From contig RSEE01000104.1 in NCBI GenBank assembly GCA_003971905.1, forward strand, positions 62,001 to 126,000: a stretch of 64,000 nt of DNA. Reading direction: 5' to 3'. Below, piece by piece: positions 39,286 through 52,028 of the stretch (within the stretch, counting starts at the first letter, position 1; each line of letters starts with the position of its first letter). The notes beneath the pieces were generated by a model. The model ran no database searches, had not been told where the DNA came from, and worked only from the letters and a program-made list of their open reading frames with translations. The stretch comes from Moniliella sp. 'wahieum'. Lineage: Eukaryota > Basidiomycota > Moniliellomycetes > Moniliellales > Moniliellaceae. The position numbers and the translations under genes were made by a program.

Positions 39286-39599
39286 CAGCATAACAATTGC
39301 ATTAACCATCGCATTGATGCCATCCGATAGCCATGCTGTTGTTTGTTTGAACACCGTTGATACTTGCTGAGGGATATTTGCTGAGGTACGCCTGTCGAGC
39401 ATCTAGTTAAGTGCATGCCATGATAGGCTGGACCAACTGGGGCAGTCGTTCTATCTTTAAAAACCACGACCGTCACAGTCATTGGCCACTTCAAATCCAT
39501 GACAGGTGCTCTGGTGCTTCGGTGGTGCACGTTCCCAACAGACTAGAGTGGACGGAGAGATAGGCTGAATGATGACATGCATTAGTATGTTCCTATACA

Positions 39600-39810
39600 T
39601 GCTTGAGGTGGAGGATGGGGAGCACAGGCTTGATGGGGAGCGCTCGGTTGGGGATGAGGAGCACAGGCTTGGAGGCGGTGGCACATGCTTGCTGGTGGCG
39701 GGCACAAGCTCAACAACGGTGGCACAAGCACATGGAAAGCACAGGCTTGGAAATGGTGGGCGCATGCTTGGACATGGCCGGCACAAGCTTGGAGACGCCT
39801 GACACAAGGT
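39600..39810. repeat. Minisatellite of gcacaRgcttgga-type units
   Basis: About ten imperfect units carrying gcacaggcttgg, gcacatgcttg or gcacaagctt are separated by 4-12 bases. Frames through it only repeat Ala-Cys-rich peptides and are not considered genes. Confidence 0.55.
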
Positions 39811-40814
39811 GGAACCAACAGGGGCCGTCGGACGAGTGCTAGCCTGGACGCGACAGTCAGACAGAACACCCCGTTGAACTTGCACATGGGCAACTCGAAC
39901 TTGAGCATGGCGAGCGTTGAGATGGGGGTAATGATAGGGGAGAGCGACGTGGTGGGGGCACGCGGCTGGTGCAAGAGCGGGTCAGAATGAGGAAGGGTGG
40001 GATGGGATGGAATGGGATGGGATGGGATAGCATGGGATGGCATGGCATGCGTACCGATGCGCTCAACGACGTTGCACATGGCCAAGACGACGTTCGAGAG
40101 AGGAAACCACTGAGCTCAACGACAGCAGGGGCGGCCAAGGGGATCGCGTGGGGCCGCGTGCGTGGAAGCGGTTAGAGATCATCTCGGCGTTCGAGCAAGA
40201 ACACAGGAGAAGTCGGCGCGCCCGCCTGCGCTCTGATGTGGCCGGATCCCGATGCCAAGCGAGACGGCAATCAAGAACTGGAGGCATTAGACGATAGGGA
40301 TTGAATATTGATTGCTAGTGAGCGATGGTAGAGAGTAGCGGAAAGGGAGGAGGAGGGAGTGACTAGTGGAGAGAGGGAAGACTAAGAGCTACTGATTGCC
40401 GAGGCTTCTAGAAGGAGGCTTGGCACACTGCACTAGTGTCCCAACAGTGGGCACGCACATATCCTGCTCCCCCCCGGCAACGACGGCGGCAACGGCAATG
40501 ACAATTAACTAACGATTGTGCCCGTCTGCCGTGCCTGCCCTTCCCCGCGTCCAGCCTGCATCCACCTGGTCTGGCTTCGAGCTTCAACCTCACTCGATTT
40601 GCCTATAGGCGGCGATTGTAGCCCGCCCGATTCACATCGCGCCCGGAGCACACCTTGACAGGTGGGTGGCTGCGCCCAACCCCGGCGGTACGATGCACAG
40701 CAGTCGACTTTTTTCTTCCGATAAAACCTGAGCGTGGTGAGCGGCGCACAGGACTGAAGCACTCTATCTCTACTACGTGCCTCCCCGCGCGGAATGCAAA
40801 CCGAGTCGATGCAG

Positions 40815-42054
40815 TTAGGCCGTGCCCAAGAGTTCGGGCGCGGTCTGGTCCTTGACATAAGCCGAGACCGACTCGACCTTATCGCACCAAGTGGCGAGGC
40901 GAGTGCGCAGTTCCTCAATCTGCGTTCGGTCCAGGACGCGTGGCTGGACCCAATCCACCTTGACAGTCCTGGACCTGGTCCATGGTACCGCGAATCAAAT
41001 GGAGCGAGAGGGCCTTCATCACCAGATGTTCCACCTCGTCGAGCGGCAGGCGCGTCTCGCGCGCAATCGAGCCAAACGTGATCGCCGCGCGCTGTTCGGG
41101 CGAGCGGGCAAAGACGGACTGGATCAAGGCCATCAAGCACATTTTTTGGCGCAAAAACGAAACGTTGGCACCTAGGATCGGTTCCGCCGTTTTGGCAGGG
41201 AGCAAGATGGCTTCAAACGCGGCCAAGTCGCCGGCATTGTACGCATTGAGCAGTTGCACCAGCAGCGCATGCGCGCGTGCCCTCCAGCGCGGCCACAATC
41301 GGGTGCAACAGCAACTCGCCAAAGTTGTAAATCGCATCCGATAGCAGCGCAGCCAAGGCCAGGTCGTGCGCACGTTCCACCTTGTCGTCGGTGGACAGGT
41401 CCGTGTCGAGGTTGACACAGGCAAGGTAGAGCAACGAGTTTTTGTAGTAGGGCGCATACTCCGCTTGGCTTTGTGGTAGTCGCCTGCGACGCGGTAAAAA
41501 CGCACCGTACACGGCCGGGTCTACCGCGTCAAACTGGGCCAGCAGGGCGGCACAGTCGTCCATCGCCTGCTTGGTCGCGGGCAAGTTGCCGTGGAGCAGT
41601 TCGAGATGGGCAGCTTCCATGGCGAGGAGGATGTATGCCTCGCGTTGCTGGAAAGGCGAGTTGACGGCGGCGCGGGCGCCAGGAGGCCTGGTAGCGCGGC
41701 TCGCGCTCCTCGTCGGCGCGGGCGCGGGGCTTGACGGCAGCGACCTGGGCCGCGAGGAAGGCGCGGGCATCGGCGGGCGGGGGGAAACGCTTGACGACGC
41801 GCACGGCAATCTGGGCACGGCGGAGCTGGTTGATCTTGCCCTCGAAGCCGGCGACAAAGTGGGTGTAGAGGGAGACGGTGCGCGACGGGGGGTGGCCGCC
41901 TCGGGGAGCTGGAGAAAGTGCTCGAGGGCGAGGGTGAGCTGGTACCAGAGCTTGCGCTCGTACAGGTCGCGCATGGACTCGTACAGCGGCCTGAGCACTT
42001 CGGGCGTGCTGGGCGCGACGGCCTGCTCGGCCAGTACGTAGCGGTGGCGTCCAT
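40815..42054 (-). CDS. RPN9: 26S proteasome regulatory subunit Rpn9 (PSMD13)
   Basis: Rpn9 is a PCI-domain subunit of the 19S lid. The start at 42054 (M-D-A-T-A) is followed by A-E-Q-A-V-A-P and L-Y-E-S-M-R-D-L-Y-E-R-K-L-W-Y-Q-L-T-L-A-L (41990-41920). V-S-L-Y-T-H-F-V-A-G-F-E-G-K-I (41880) and Y-L-A-C-V-N-L-D-T-D-L (41430) come next. The PCI core reads I-Y-N-F-G-E-L-L-L-H-P-I-V, F-L-R-Q-K-M-C-L-M-A-L-I and E-T-R-L-P-L-D-E-V-E-H-L-V-M-K-A-L-S-L (41060-41000). The C-terminus V-D-W-V-Q-P-R-V-L-D with a final helix ends at the TAA 40817-40815. Single-base shifts lie near 42040, 41890, 41690, 41480, 41270 and 40960. Confidence 0.93.
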
Positions 42055-43110
42055 GGGGGGGGTGGGGAGGGAGAGGCGAAGACGGAGGAGAAGGTGGCTG
42101 CGTCCTGCGGCAGGCCACGCGTCGTCTGCACGGGGGGGGGCGCTGAGGTAATGGCACGTGCCCGGGGCGACGGCGGCGGAGGTGAAATTGGCAGCGGGGC
42201 GGAATGGATGGGACGGGGATGGCAGGGCGTACGTAAGCAGCGGAGGGCGGGCTGGGAGCTGAGAAGCTGGGAGCTGAGACTGCACTGGGCTCAGCTGGGC
42301 GTGTGGCATGCGGGCAGCGTGTCTTCCCCACATGGGCGCGTGCCGGCCTGCCTTGAAGGGGGCAGGGGCAGCGGCCAGCGGCGCGCTGCGCAGGGCCAGT
42401 GTGCTGCGGCGCATGGCCTGGCGGTGCGTGTCTGGCCGGGCCAATGCGCTTGCCAGGAGCACCCGCGCCGGCGTGGAGCTACGTGGCACACTCGCCCGCG
42501 GCCGGGCCTGGCGCGCCCTGCAGCGATCGGCACGCCCGCGCAGCCACACCGTGCGTGCCGGCGCGGGCGAGCGAGCGAACAGCAACCCTAGCGGGGCTGC
42601 CAGCGCGTGCGGGCACGGCGGGTGTGTGTGCAGCACGCCCCAGCACAGGCGCCGTGGGGCGCTGCGGGCCGGCCGGGGACGGGGCGCGCCAGCTGGGCGG
42701 ACGCTGGCGCTGTGCCGCCCCCTGCACCAGCGGGGGGCGCAGCAGGCGGCGAGTGTGGGCGGAAAAGGCAGCCGGGGCGCCCAGCGCGTTTCTGCAGCGC
42801 TGCGTTTGGGGTTACTTTCTCTCTATCCACCCCCCATCCCCAGCCACACCATCCGCGCGCCTGGAGCACACGGCATTCATCCTCACCACCTCCATCTCCA
42901 TCCACGCCACCTCCATCTCCATCTCCATCTCCACCACCACCACCACCACCTCCTCCTCCGCCTCCTCCGCCTCCTCCGCCCCATATTTATGGCCCACACC
43001 TAACCCCCATCCAACCCCCAACCCACAAGTACGTCCCCCCCGCCCCAGCCCATCGCCCACACCTCCTAACCCCCCCCCCCAGTCTTTACCCACCGCTGGC
43101 CTCCCACGCC
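42055..43110. other. Divergent promoter region of RPN9 and the coiled-coil gene
   Basis: The region is GC-rich with repeated cgcgcg and gccggg motifs. Bases 42890-42985 form a (cacctccat)n and (cac)n/(cctccg)n tract. Long open frames here are GC-driven and lack family signatures. Confidence 0.35.
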
Positions 43111-46100
43111 ATGGCCGACACTCCCGCCGCCCCCGACCGCCAGCAGCGCCTCGCTGCCGCCAAGAAAATCGTGCGTCCCCCGCCACCCTCCCCCGCGCGC
43201 CTGTGTCTGACTCTCCCCCCGCAGCTGCGTGCCCACCGCGCCAACACGCCCAGCCGCCCCCCCCCTCCCCAGCCCCCCGCCATCGCCCCCCCGCCACGAC
43301 CCTTGCCCCCCCGGCTAGCGTGTCCGCCTCCGCTGCAGGCAGCGCGCGGCACGCCCGTGGCCACTCCCGCACCTCCTCCATCTCCCTGTCCCAGCGCAAC
43401 TCTGCTGTCCTCCTGCCCCCGCTCTCCCCCGCCGCTCCTCCCGCCGCCTCTCCCGCCCGTCTCCTCCCTCGACCCCCACCGCCGCTCCCACTCCCGCTCC
43501 GACTCGCGTGGCGCATTTGTCAAGCCACTGCCCAGCCCCCGCCGCAGCAGGATAGAAGCGCGCCATTCCAAGCGCCAGAGCACCAAACTCAATGATGTCT
43601 CCCTCTTGTTTGGCGGCGTCCCCACCACGCCTTCGACCGACTGGCTGGACGACGAGCCTCGCTCCACTCCTCCCGTCGTCCTGGCCCCGGCCCCTGCTGC
43701 GACGCGCCGCCCCGTCCACCGTCCGTCCGGCTGTCCCGCACCATCCCCGTCTCGGCAGCATCTCTGTTTGGTCCGGTGCCCTCCACGCCCGCTACGCCCG
43801 CCACGCCCCATTCTCACGACAGCAAGCCCTCCGCCACGCCTCGAGCAAGCGCAACAGTCGCCACCTTCGCCATGCTAGTGTGTCGACGAAACGCGACAGC
43901 CTCGAGATTATGGCCTCGTCCGGCTCTAGCTTTTACTCGCCTGCCGACCGGCGTCGATCGGCACGCTTGTCGGGCGCCGTGCCGGCGTCGATGCTGTTTA
44001 GCCAGTCGGGGTCGGGGCTGTCGCAGGCCTGGGCCTGGTCCGCGGAAGAGGAGCCAGAAAGTACGGACGACAGTCGGTTGACCGCGCTGGAAAAGCTCGA
44101 AGGCAAAACACGTTCTTCATCCGAATCCTGCCAGTCGCGTCCGTCGGCCAGCGACCCACGGCCTCCCTCATCGCCGTTCCCCTTTGCACTGGAGGAGAGT
44201 GCGAGTCGGAACTCGGTGGCGCTTCCGTCGTTTGATGCGCTGCACGGATCGGAACCGATGGACCAGCGTGTGTCCCGTACGCTGCTGCAAGAGAACGAAG
44301 ACTCGACGCAGCAAGATGCCTTCCCGCTTGGGCTGCAGGACTTTGACCGTGCAGCTTCCGACACTTCCTCTGACGATACCGAGGTGGCCGAGGTAGACAC
44401 CTCGACGCCGCCGGCGGAATCTGAAGCCGAAGGACTCAGCACGTTGCTCGAGGAAGAGGAGGAGGAAGACAATTCCTTTGCCCCCCGAATCATCCGAGGT
44501 GATTGAGCATCAACGTGTGCTTCGGCGCAAGAGTCTGGCGCCCGCCCCGCTCAAGCTGCAGTCGCGTCCGCTCAGCATGCGATTCCAAGGTGGCTCTTCC
44601 TCCGTTCGGGCGGGACCATGGTGCCGTCGACGTCGATGCCCGACCTGTCTGGGCGCAGCACCCCGTCCCCGTCCCCTACCCCGGCCCAGAACCACCCAGA
44701 ACCAGAACCAGGGCAAGGACACGAAAGAGGAAGACGTGGCGACGCCGCGTGCCAAGCGCTTGTCGTTGTTCATGGACGATGTGCCCCAGTTTAAAGAACT
44801 TCAGCTGTCCAGTTCCAGTCCCGGTCTGCCACGACCGAGATCCCAACCAGCGCATCGACGAGCAGTGTCAAGGCGTCGTCGCAGTTCCATCATGTACAAG
44901 ACGGATACGGGGGCGATCGTGCCTGCGCGTCGCGGCTCGACTGCCCGTCGTGGCTCGGGCAGTTTGTCCTCGATCCTCTGGACGAGCTACGTGGGAAGGC
45001 GGCGCAGGATGCGCAAGCGCTCGAGCAAGCTCGGCAACAACTTGCCGTTGCCCGGCTCGAGTTGGCTGAAACACGTGGCCAGTTGGACCAAGCTTGGTCC
45101 GAAGTGCACGAGCAGGAAGATCGGTTCAAAGCCGTGGAACACGACTTGCTTGACCGCATCGAGACGCTCACACGTGCGCAGCACGAAGCGATGGAAGCCG
45201 TAGCCGTGGCGGAGCGCAAGGCCAGTCAGCTGGCTGACCAGCTCGAGTTGGCCGAAGCGAACGGGACACGTACAAGGACGATGTGGACGGGTGGCGAGAA
45301 CGGTGTTCGGAGCTGGAGCAGCGTGCCGAAGTGGAGAAGGCACGTGCTGACCGAGAGACGGAGGCACGGCAAACTGTGATGGGCAAAACGGAGCGACTGA
45401 TTGCCCAGCTCGTTGCGCTTGACCAGCCGGTTGCTCCGGAGGATCAGCTGACCCGTGAGGACACTACGGTCCAAAGCGAGACCAAGGTGCACGAGCGTCG
45501 TTTCAGTCCTGTTTCTGCTTCGCCCGTCACGCCTTCGCCCGAGGCGACGGTCAAGTTGCTGTCGGACATGCGGCAGCAAATTTTCAACTTGCGCGCACGC
45601 TGGAGCACGAACGGGAGGAACGGCGTGCTGTCGATGCGCAGTTGGCCGAAACGCGAGCCGAGTTGGCCTCGCTTCGCAGTCCCACCCAAGACGAAGGAGA
45701 CGACTCGTTTGGCGCAGGGGAAGATGCGTTTGCGCTCGAAGGGCTGGGTGCACCGGAGATTATGGTGACTGCCTCGCGCACCGGACGCAACCGACACGTG
45801 TTTGCCTACGACTCGAGCAACGACAGTTACTCGCCTCCCAGCACGGTGGCACCAGCGCGCACGACGGATCAGTCTCGATCCTTTCGGACCGTCCGTCGTC
45901 GGAGGATGTGTGGAAGACGGGTGGGTTTGGCGAGATGACGGACGAAGAGGATTTGGGGTTGGGCAACAGCCACCATACCATGCCTCGCTCGCGCTCGGCC
46001 GACGCGACACGCTCCACACGCTCCCCGAGGCCGATGAGGAACCGACCGCCGCGACGCCCGTCCTGGACTCGGAGGCGTTCCAGCCGTGTTGCCTGACCCG

Positions 46101-47123
46101 GAAGCACTTTGACCCGGAAGTCGATCCCGAGGCCGTGGCCGAGGCCGATGCCGATGCCGCGGCGAGAGCGTGTCCCGTCCGGTGCCGAGGCAAGCTGGAT
46201 GGCAGACCCCGAGCGGAGACGACCGGTACCTGTGGACGCGGATCCGGAAGCAGAAGAAGGGTGGGAGGACGAGTCGCATTTGATGCCGCGCGAGCTCTTT
46301 GGGGGTGCAGCGACGCCCGAGTTGAGTGTGACGGGCCCGACGTCGAGTCAGACGGAGGGCGACGAGACGCCGACACCCCTGGAGGAAGAACAAGAGGCGG
46401 TGTTTGACTAGGACAGGGGTACGACGGGTGGGAGACTGAGTCGACTCGTCCGAGACCAAGGCTAAGGAATTCGATCGCACCTGGTCCTTCTCCAGTGCGT
46501 CAAGCAAGACCCAGCGGAGATTGCGCGGCAACGCGAGATGGTGGCGCAAGCGCACGGCGGTAAAGTGCCATGCAACTTTACCCCTGGGCCCAAGCTGCCT
46601 GGGCACGACTTTTTCGGGATCAATACCGAGTTGGATATGCCGCCGTTGGCTCCTCGTTGCCAGTTTGGACTTGCCTCCTATCCCGCTCACGGGGCTGCCT
46701 GTCCGCCACGTTCGTCGCGCATCCAAGATGATGCGGGAGAACCTGGACGCGTCGACGAGCAAGATGGTAGCGCGCAACTCGTTGTTGGGCATGACCAGTT
46801 CGCGCTGTACGGTCTGAGTGGGTACTTTCTCGCCTCGGCCCACGTCGATGGTGGGTGCTGTAGCTGGCGCTGCGGCGCATGCGGCGCATTCCTGTGTGCC
46901 CAACCCACCTCGTTCCAATTTCACTTCGTCCACTGCACCAGGCAAGCACGCCAACGCCGATTTGCGCAACAGTACCGCCCAATCCTTCTCCAGTGCCTAC
47001 TCGAACGCTTTACCCGACGGACGCGCCGACGCGGCGCTGCAGACGCTGATCCAGGAACAAGGGGGCAACCCGACGTGGCAAGCACCGCTCGCTTGCCCGT
47101 CCGGCTTTACCCTGCGCGACTGA
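43111..47123 (+). CDS. Large uncharacterised coiled-coil protein
   Basis: The start at 43111 gives M-A-D-T-P-A-A-P-D-R-Q-Q-R-L-A-A-A-K-K-I. A short intron, 43171-43224 (GTGCGT to GCAG), joins L-R-A-H-R-A. This resembles the R-x-x-x-L-x-x-A-K-x-x-L-x-x-x-R start of some fungal coiled-coil proteins. A Ser-rich, acidic middle (43600-44500) precedes heptad-bearing helices: about 45060-45260 (D-R-I-E-T-L-T-R-A-Q-H-E-A-M-E-A-V), 45280-45420, and 45550-45690 (L-L-S-D-M-R-Q-Q-I-F-N-L-R-A). The remainder is low-complexity. The C-terminal end is uncertain: frames ending at 46411, 47123 or 47302 are possible because of repeated shifts. It could be a Golgi, spindle-pole or cortical scaffold, which the sequence cannot decide. 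Confidence 0.5.
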
Positions 47124-48959
47124 CGTTGGCGCCCGCCTGCGCCGCGGCTGGCGCGGGAGGCACGGGAGAAACTTGGCCCCCGCCGTCTGGTGCCCAGGGT
47201 AGGCGTGACCAACCCCCCTCGCTCTTCCCGGCACCAAGGGATACGCTCGACTTTGGTCCGGCCACCGAGGGCGTAGGTGCCTGGCCGCTCATCTGCATCT
47301 AACGTCAGTCTTGTGAAACGGACCTCCCCCCCCCTCTCCCTCTCCCTCTCCCTTCTTCCCCCTACCTCCTACTAGCTTCTACTAGCTCCCACTACCTTTC
47401 ACTGCATCCCCCCTCCCCCCCCCTCTCTCTCGATTGGTGTCTTTTTTTTTCTCTTGGTAACGCTCTCCTCTGCATCCTGATGTATTTTCTTCACTTCCCC
47501 CCCCCCCTCCCTCTTTACCGAAAACTTTTGTCCTCTCCCATCTGCCCATCTGCCCATTTTGTCCCTCTTCCCCCCCGCTGTGCTCTTGACTATTACCGTT
47601 TTCCCCGTTGCTCGTCCCCCCCGGGGTTTATCTCGGGTTACCTCCGTGGTTTACCTCTGGGCGAGCAGTAGTTACCGGACACAAGAAAGCTCTGCGCTCT
47701 TCATTTGATGTTTTTTTCCTTGATTTTTCTTATGGTTTTCTCTTGTGTTTCTCTTTGGGTGAAGGGGGGGGGGGGGGGGCCTTACTACATAACTTAACCT
47801 CGGTGCTTGTATCTGCCCTATGCCCACCTTCCCCCCTTCGTCCCCGCCTCTGGGTGCCCCACTCGCTTGGTGGTCCAATGGACCGACTCTGTTCCTGCTC
47901 CTGCTTCTGCTTCTGCTTGCATTTGGGTTACTTGGGTTGGTGTGTTCATGTGGTGGTGGCGGGGCCGATTCGGTACGGTAGGTTGGCAGCTGAGGCTGCG
48001 GTGGATAGGTGGCGAGGTCAGGTTCAATGTGGGGACGGCATTTGTTGGCATGGGGTGAGTCCGGAGGACGGGAGTAGTAGAAAATCGATGCAAGATCGAA
48101 TAACCGAACGCCTTAGTAGTACTCAGAACTCAGAGTAGTAGTGACGAGGACAGTAAAGCAATGCGGATGCCAGGTGCACCACCGCATGCCGAACAGAGAT
48201 AGCAAGCAGTATTGTGTTGTGCAACGACCGACGCGAACGACGAAAGAGGAGGTGGGTGGGCTATTCTATGTTCCTACGGAGGCGCGGGAAGGTGGCGGTG
48301 CCTACAGTAGCCTCGAACGGAGGGGAGTGGCAAACACGTATACGGACGAATCTAGGGACTACTAAGTAAGTACTAACGTGCACCGCTCGAACGTTGGCCG
48401 GCGCCTCACTGAGCTACGGTATCCAACGCGGGCGTGAAACAAGAACAAAAATCAAGGCATTGATGAATTAATCATTGCATCGGCATAGAATCGCTTTTGT
48501 TGTCGTCCAGTGGACGGACGAGAGCGAGAGAGGAGAAAACCTGCTCGAGTTGGGCGGGTGCCAGAGTGCAAGATGCGAGGTGGAAGCCCTGGGGCAGAAG
48601 GGAAGCATCAGAGGTGTGACAAGAAAAGGGGGGTCAGACACTCTGCGGTTGGCAGATGAACGGTGGGCAAGGTGGTGGAGGTGATGGGGCTACAAAACAA
48701 AGAGACGTTGGCCTCTGTGGGGCTGAGATTCTGAGAGGATCGCCCCAGTTGAAAGCCAAAAAAAAGCCAATTAACCCGTCAGAGTAATCGTGTGGGGTTT
48801 ATTGCAGTTTATATTATTGCAGCGCGCCAACTCCGCCTCGACTTCATTCCGCCGGGGGGTCTGCTGTTAATTTTTTTTTCTCAACGCCCGCCCCACCACA
48901 TCCATCCATCCATCGATCTTCCCTCCGCCCATCGAACCAGCTCCCCCCTCTCGCCCACC
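47124..48959. other. Intergenic region between the coiled-coil gene and NOP10
   Basis: Pyrimidine-rich tracts (47310-47560) are typical of a 3' flank, and a run of 16 G lies at 47764-47779. The rest is unique, lower-complexity DNA without a recognisable gene. Bases 48840-48900, just before NOP10, contain a T-run and tccatccatcc. Confidence 0.4.
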
Positions 48960-49292
48960 ATGCATTTGATGTACACGCTCGACAGCGTACGTGCCCCGCT
49001 TCTGCTGCTGCGTCCGCGCCTGCGTCTCTCTACTGACCCCGCCTCCGCTCCCAGAACGGCAAGCGCACCTACACGCTCAAGAAGGCCACGCCCGAGGGCG
49101 AGGTGACCAGAGCGCGCACCCAGGTACGTTTTTATTTTTTCTCTCTCCTGTCCCGCCGCCATGTGCCATTCACCTAACCTCTCTCCGCTCACCTCCTTTG
49201 CCTTCCATCCAGCCCGCTTCTCGCCGGACGACAAGTTCTCCCGGCAACGCGTGACGGTCAAGCGCCGCTTTGGTGTGCTGCCCACGAGCTGA
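48960..49292 (+). CDS. NOP10: H/ACA ribonucleoprotein subunit Nop10
   Basis: Nop10 is an essential protein of about 60 residues in H/ACA snoRNPs, which guide rRNA pseudouridylation. Exon 1 (48960-48986) encodes M-H-L-M-Y-T-L-D-S. Intron 1 is 48987-49054, and exon 2 (49055-49123) encodes [18 protein letters not shown]. Intron 2 is 49124-49212, and exon 3 encodes [20 protein letters not shown] with the TGA at 49290-49292. The invariant K-S-A-H-P-A-R-F is recovered if one A is restored near 49108 (accaga for accaaga). This gene cannot be a pseudogene in a viable cell unless another copy exists, so the missing base is probably a sequence error. Confidence 0.95.
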
Positions 49293-49386
49293 GCAAGAGT
49301 AACTTGCAATGCACCATCTTTTCATGTCGTGATTGTCTTGGTTGTCGTGGTTGCCGTGGTGGTTTGGTTCGTTGGCGCTTGCGGGC

Positions 49387-49934
49387 CTAGCGCTGCGCAA
49401 CAGCGTCCAACAACTCAGCGGCACAACCAACTTGTCTTTTGGGGTCAGTCTGTGCTGTCGGTGCCTGCGTTGGCCTTGCTCCCGTTTCTCGGGGTCGACG
49501 TACGGGGAAAGGGGGACGGAGGAAGCAGGACGTACAAAGATGGTGTCGCCATCTTCAATGCCGGCACTGATGAGGGACTGTGTGCTGGCTCGCTGGGTGT
49601 GGTGTGGTATGGTGGGTTTGGGTCAGTGTCCTTCGTCTGCCCACCTGCCGGGGGGAGGGGGAGAGCACGCACAGGGTCTGGCCATAAAACACGAGCCGCT
49701 GCCAGCTGGGGTCAATGGACAGGCGGCAGGACAGCAAGGTCTTGAGGTCTACCACTGTAGCAGTCGGGGGGAGATAGATCTCATGGTCTGGGGCACAGTG
49801 TCCCACGTTCTACGGTCAACGTTCCGGCCGTGGCGGGCTATCGTAGCGGGGATGGTGCGCGTGGACGGAGGAGGGGAGGGGGACGCACCGATCCAGCGGG
49901 GGTCCTTGACAGTGACGGTGAGGGTGGTGCCCAT
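49387..49934 (-). CDS. Small protein with a ubiquitin-like fold
   Basis: The start at 49934 gives M-G-T-T-L-T-V-T-V-K-D-P-R-W-I. An intron (about 49896-49810, GTGCGT to GTAG) leads to H-E-I-Y-L-P-P-T-A-T-V-V-D-L-K-T-L-L and W-Q-R-L-V-F-Y-G-Q-T-L. A second intron (about 49678-49590) leads to S-L-I-S-A-G-I-E-D-G-D-T-I-F-V. The spacing (strand, strand, helix with V-x-x-L-K, R-L-x-F-x-G-x-x-L, L-x-x-x-G-I-x-D-G-D-T-I) is that of a ubiquitin superfold. There is no Gly-Gly end, so it is a ubiquitin-like domain protein rather than a modifier. The C-terminus is uncertain. Confidence 0.5.
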
Positions 49935-50539
49935 GGCGAGACGCGAGACGCGGGCAGGGCAAGTGGCAGGAGGGGCGGATGGATGAGGGCGGGAAGGGGG
50001 AGGATGGGGGGGGGTGTATTTATAGTGTCTGATATCCTGGCGATTCCCCTGGTTCCCTAACAGGGGGCGCTATCAAGCAACACACGCAAGATAAACGGGT
50101 CGGCTTAGGCGTGGCGTTTCGCTGTCCCAGGCTTAAGCCCGGTCAATGCTATGGATGAAGAGTGTGGGATGCGATACAAGTAGGCTGCGCCAGACCCGCG
50201 ACGCAGACGCATCGCAGACGCCCTGGAGAGGGTTTGGATCGGTTGCAGCCGCCTTGGTTTGATTGGAGACGCCTGGGATCGATTGATTGCAGACGCTGGA
50301 TCGCTGGGACAGGCGCCGGAGAAGCGTGGCAGGCGTCGGCTGGGCGGAGGAGCAGGTGCGGCCCGAGGGAGACCGATGCTTGATGATCATCCACCAGCGC
50401 GCCCACACTCGTCTGCTGCCGCCGCACGCAGACTGGCGCCTGCCCCTTCGGCCAGAAGAGTGCGGCTGCACAGGGTTGGTTACGTACGCAGCACACTGGC
50501 GCTTGGCGGCGAGCACACACACGGCGTCTCCCCTGGCGC
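49935..50539. other. Spacer between the ubiquitin-like gene and the multi-TM gene
   Basis: A repeated motif with gcagacgc, gatcggttg or gattgcag occurs at 50205-50300 (gcagacgc-ctggR, gattgcagacgctgg). No gene is seen. Confidence 0.35.
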
Positions 50540-51996
50540 ATGCCGAGTCCCTCGCAGCTCGCGGCTCGTCATTGCCTGGGGTGTCCCCATCCGCCTCGTT
50601 GTGTCCTCGCCATCCCCATCCTCATCCCCCTCGACGGCACCCACCTCCTCGCCATCGCCATCCCCACCCTCCTCCTCCTTCTCCACCGCACCCCCACCGC
50701 CCATGGCCCGTGGGGGCTGCACTACGACGGCAGTGTCCCCAGCCCGCCCTGCGTGCTGGGCGACATCAGCTACGCCGACATGGCCTCCCTCCTCCCCCAC
50801 CTCAACACCACCGACCCCGTCATGGCCGCCTATGCGCGCGTCGTGTACACTGCGCTGGCCTACGAGCGGGCCGGGGCCAGTGCACCGCTGTCAAGGCCCT
50901 GGCCGACGTGCGTCTTGCCGTGACCTACATCATCTACACCTCCCTGTGCACGGTGCTGTTTCTGCTCCTCACCACTGTCCTGCTCAAGGGCGGCCTGGAG
51001 AGCGCCAAGCGCCGCTCGCCCATCGTCTGGCTGCTCGCTGCCTCCATCCTCCTCGGCCTTGTCGCCTCTGTCTTTGACACGGTCTTCTGGACCGTCGAGA
51101 TGGTCAATGCGCGCATCCCGTCCCAGGTCGCCAATGGCCTGTACGTGGTGGAAGACCTGATGCTCTTTCTTGTGCCTTGGGTTTTGTCTGGGCGCTGATC
51201 CTCCGCCTGGCTGTCTTCTGGCCCCCAGCTCTGTTTGGGCGCAAGAAACAGTTGCTGGTCATCTTGCCTCCCTCGGTACTGCAGTGTGCCAGCCTGGCCT
51301 GCTACGGCCTCGTCCTGCGCAGCGCCACCACAGCGACAGCCGCATTGCCTCTGACTTCTCGCCCCAAGTCAGCCAGCCCAAACCTGCGAGCATGGTGCTG
51401 GGTCAGCACCCGTCTGCCGTCCGCATGCGCTGGGACCACGCGCACTACGCGACGTTTGTCACTGCGCTTCTCTATGTCAACGTGGGCTTATCACGACAAT
51501 GGTGGCGGATGCGCTCCCACCGTGGCACAGGCACCTTGGCACAACTGCGTCGTGGATTGGGAAAGCGCCTGATCCCATCTTACGTCTTGCTTTGCCACCT
51601 ACCATGGCCACCGCTGCGCCGACCTCCTTGGCGCGGGAAGAGGAAGCGCGGCTCTACCGTTCGCTCCGACCGCAACGAAGGGTCGGGCTGTGGTGGACGT
51701 TGATTCGCACACTGCATTTTCTCGCGTTTGGGTTCTGGGTGCCGACAGCTACAGCGGTAGCTAGTTGGGTCGTGCTCGCTACCCAGAAACTGGAGGTGGC
51801 CATGTACCTCGAAGCGGCGTTGGTGTATGTTTCCCCTTGGCGGGCATCGTGGCCTGCTTGGGCGCCACATCCCGATTCTTGGATCGAGAAAACCACTACT
51901 ACCCCTCGGCCACAACCACGTTTGTTACGCCCCCCGAGGAAGGGAAGAGTCCAAGTACGATCCTGCAGAGATAGGAACCGGAGCCGGAGCCGGAGC

Positions 51997-52028
<32 letters not shown>

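Larger units (their letters stand above)
37860..40814. other. Long intergenic region rich in degenerate tandem repeats
   Basis: No gene is supported. It holds at least three repeat tracts, listed separately, plus a gggatggaat pentamer/decamer run at 39998-40045. GC content is lower than the neighbouring genes between 38350 and 39550. Confidence 0.45.

Noticed and set aside
42300-43000. Overlapping long ORFs between RPN9 and the coiled-coil gene
   Set aside because: They are open in several frames owing to GC content, with no conserved segments and no intron signals.
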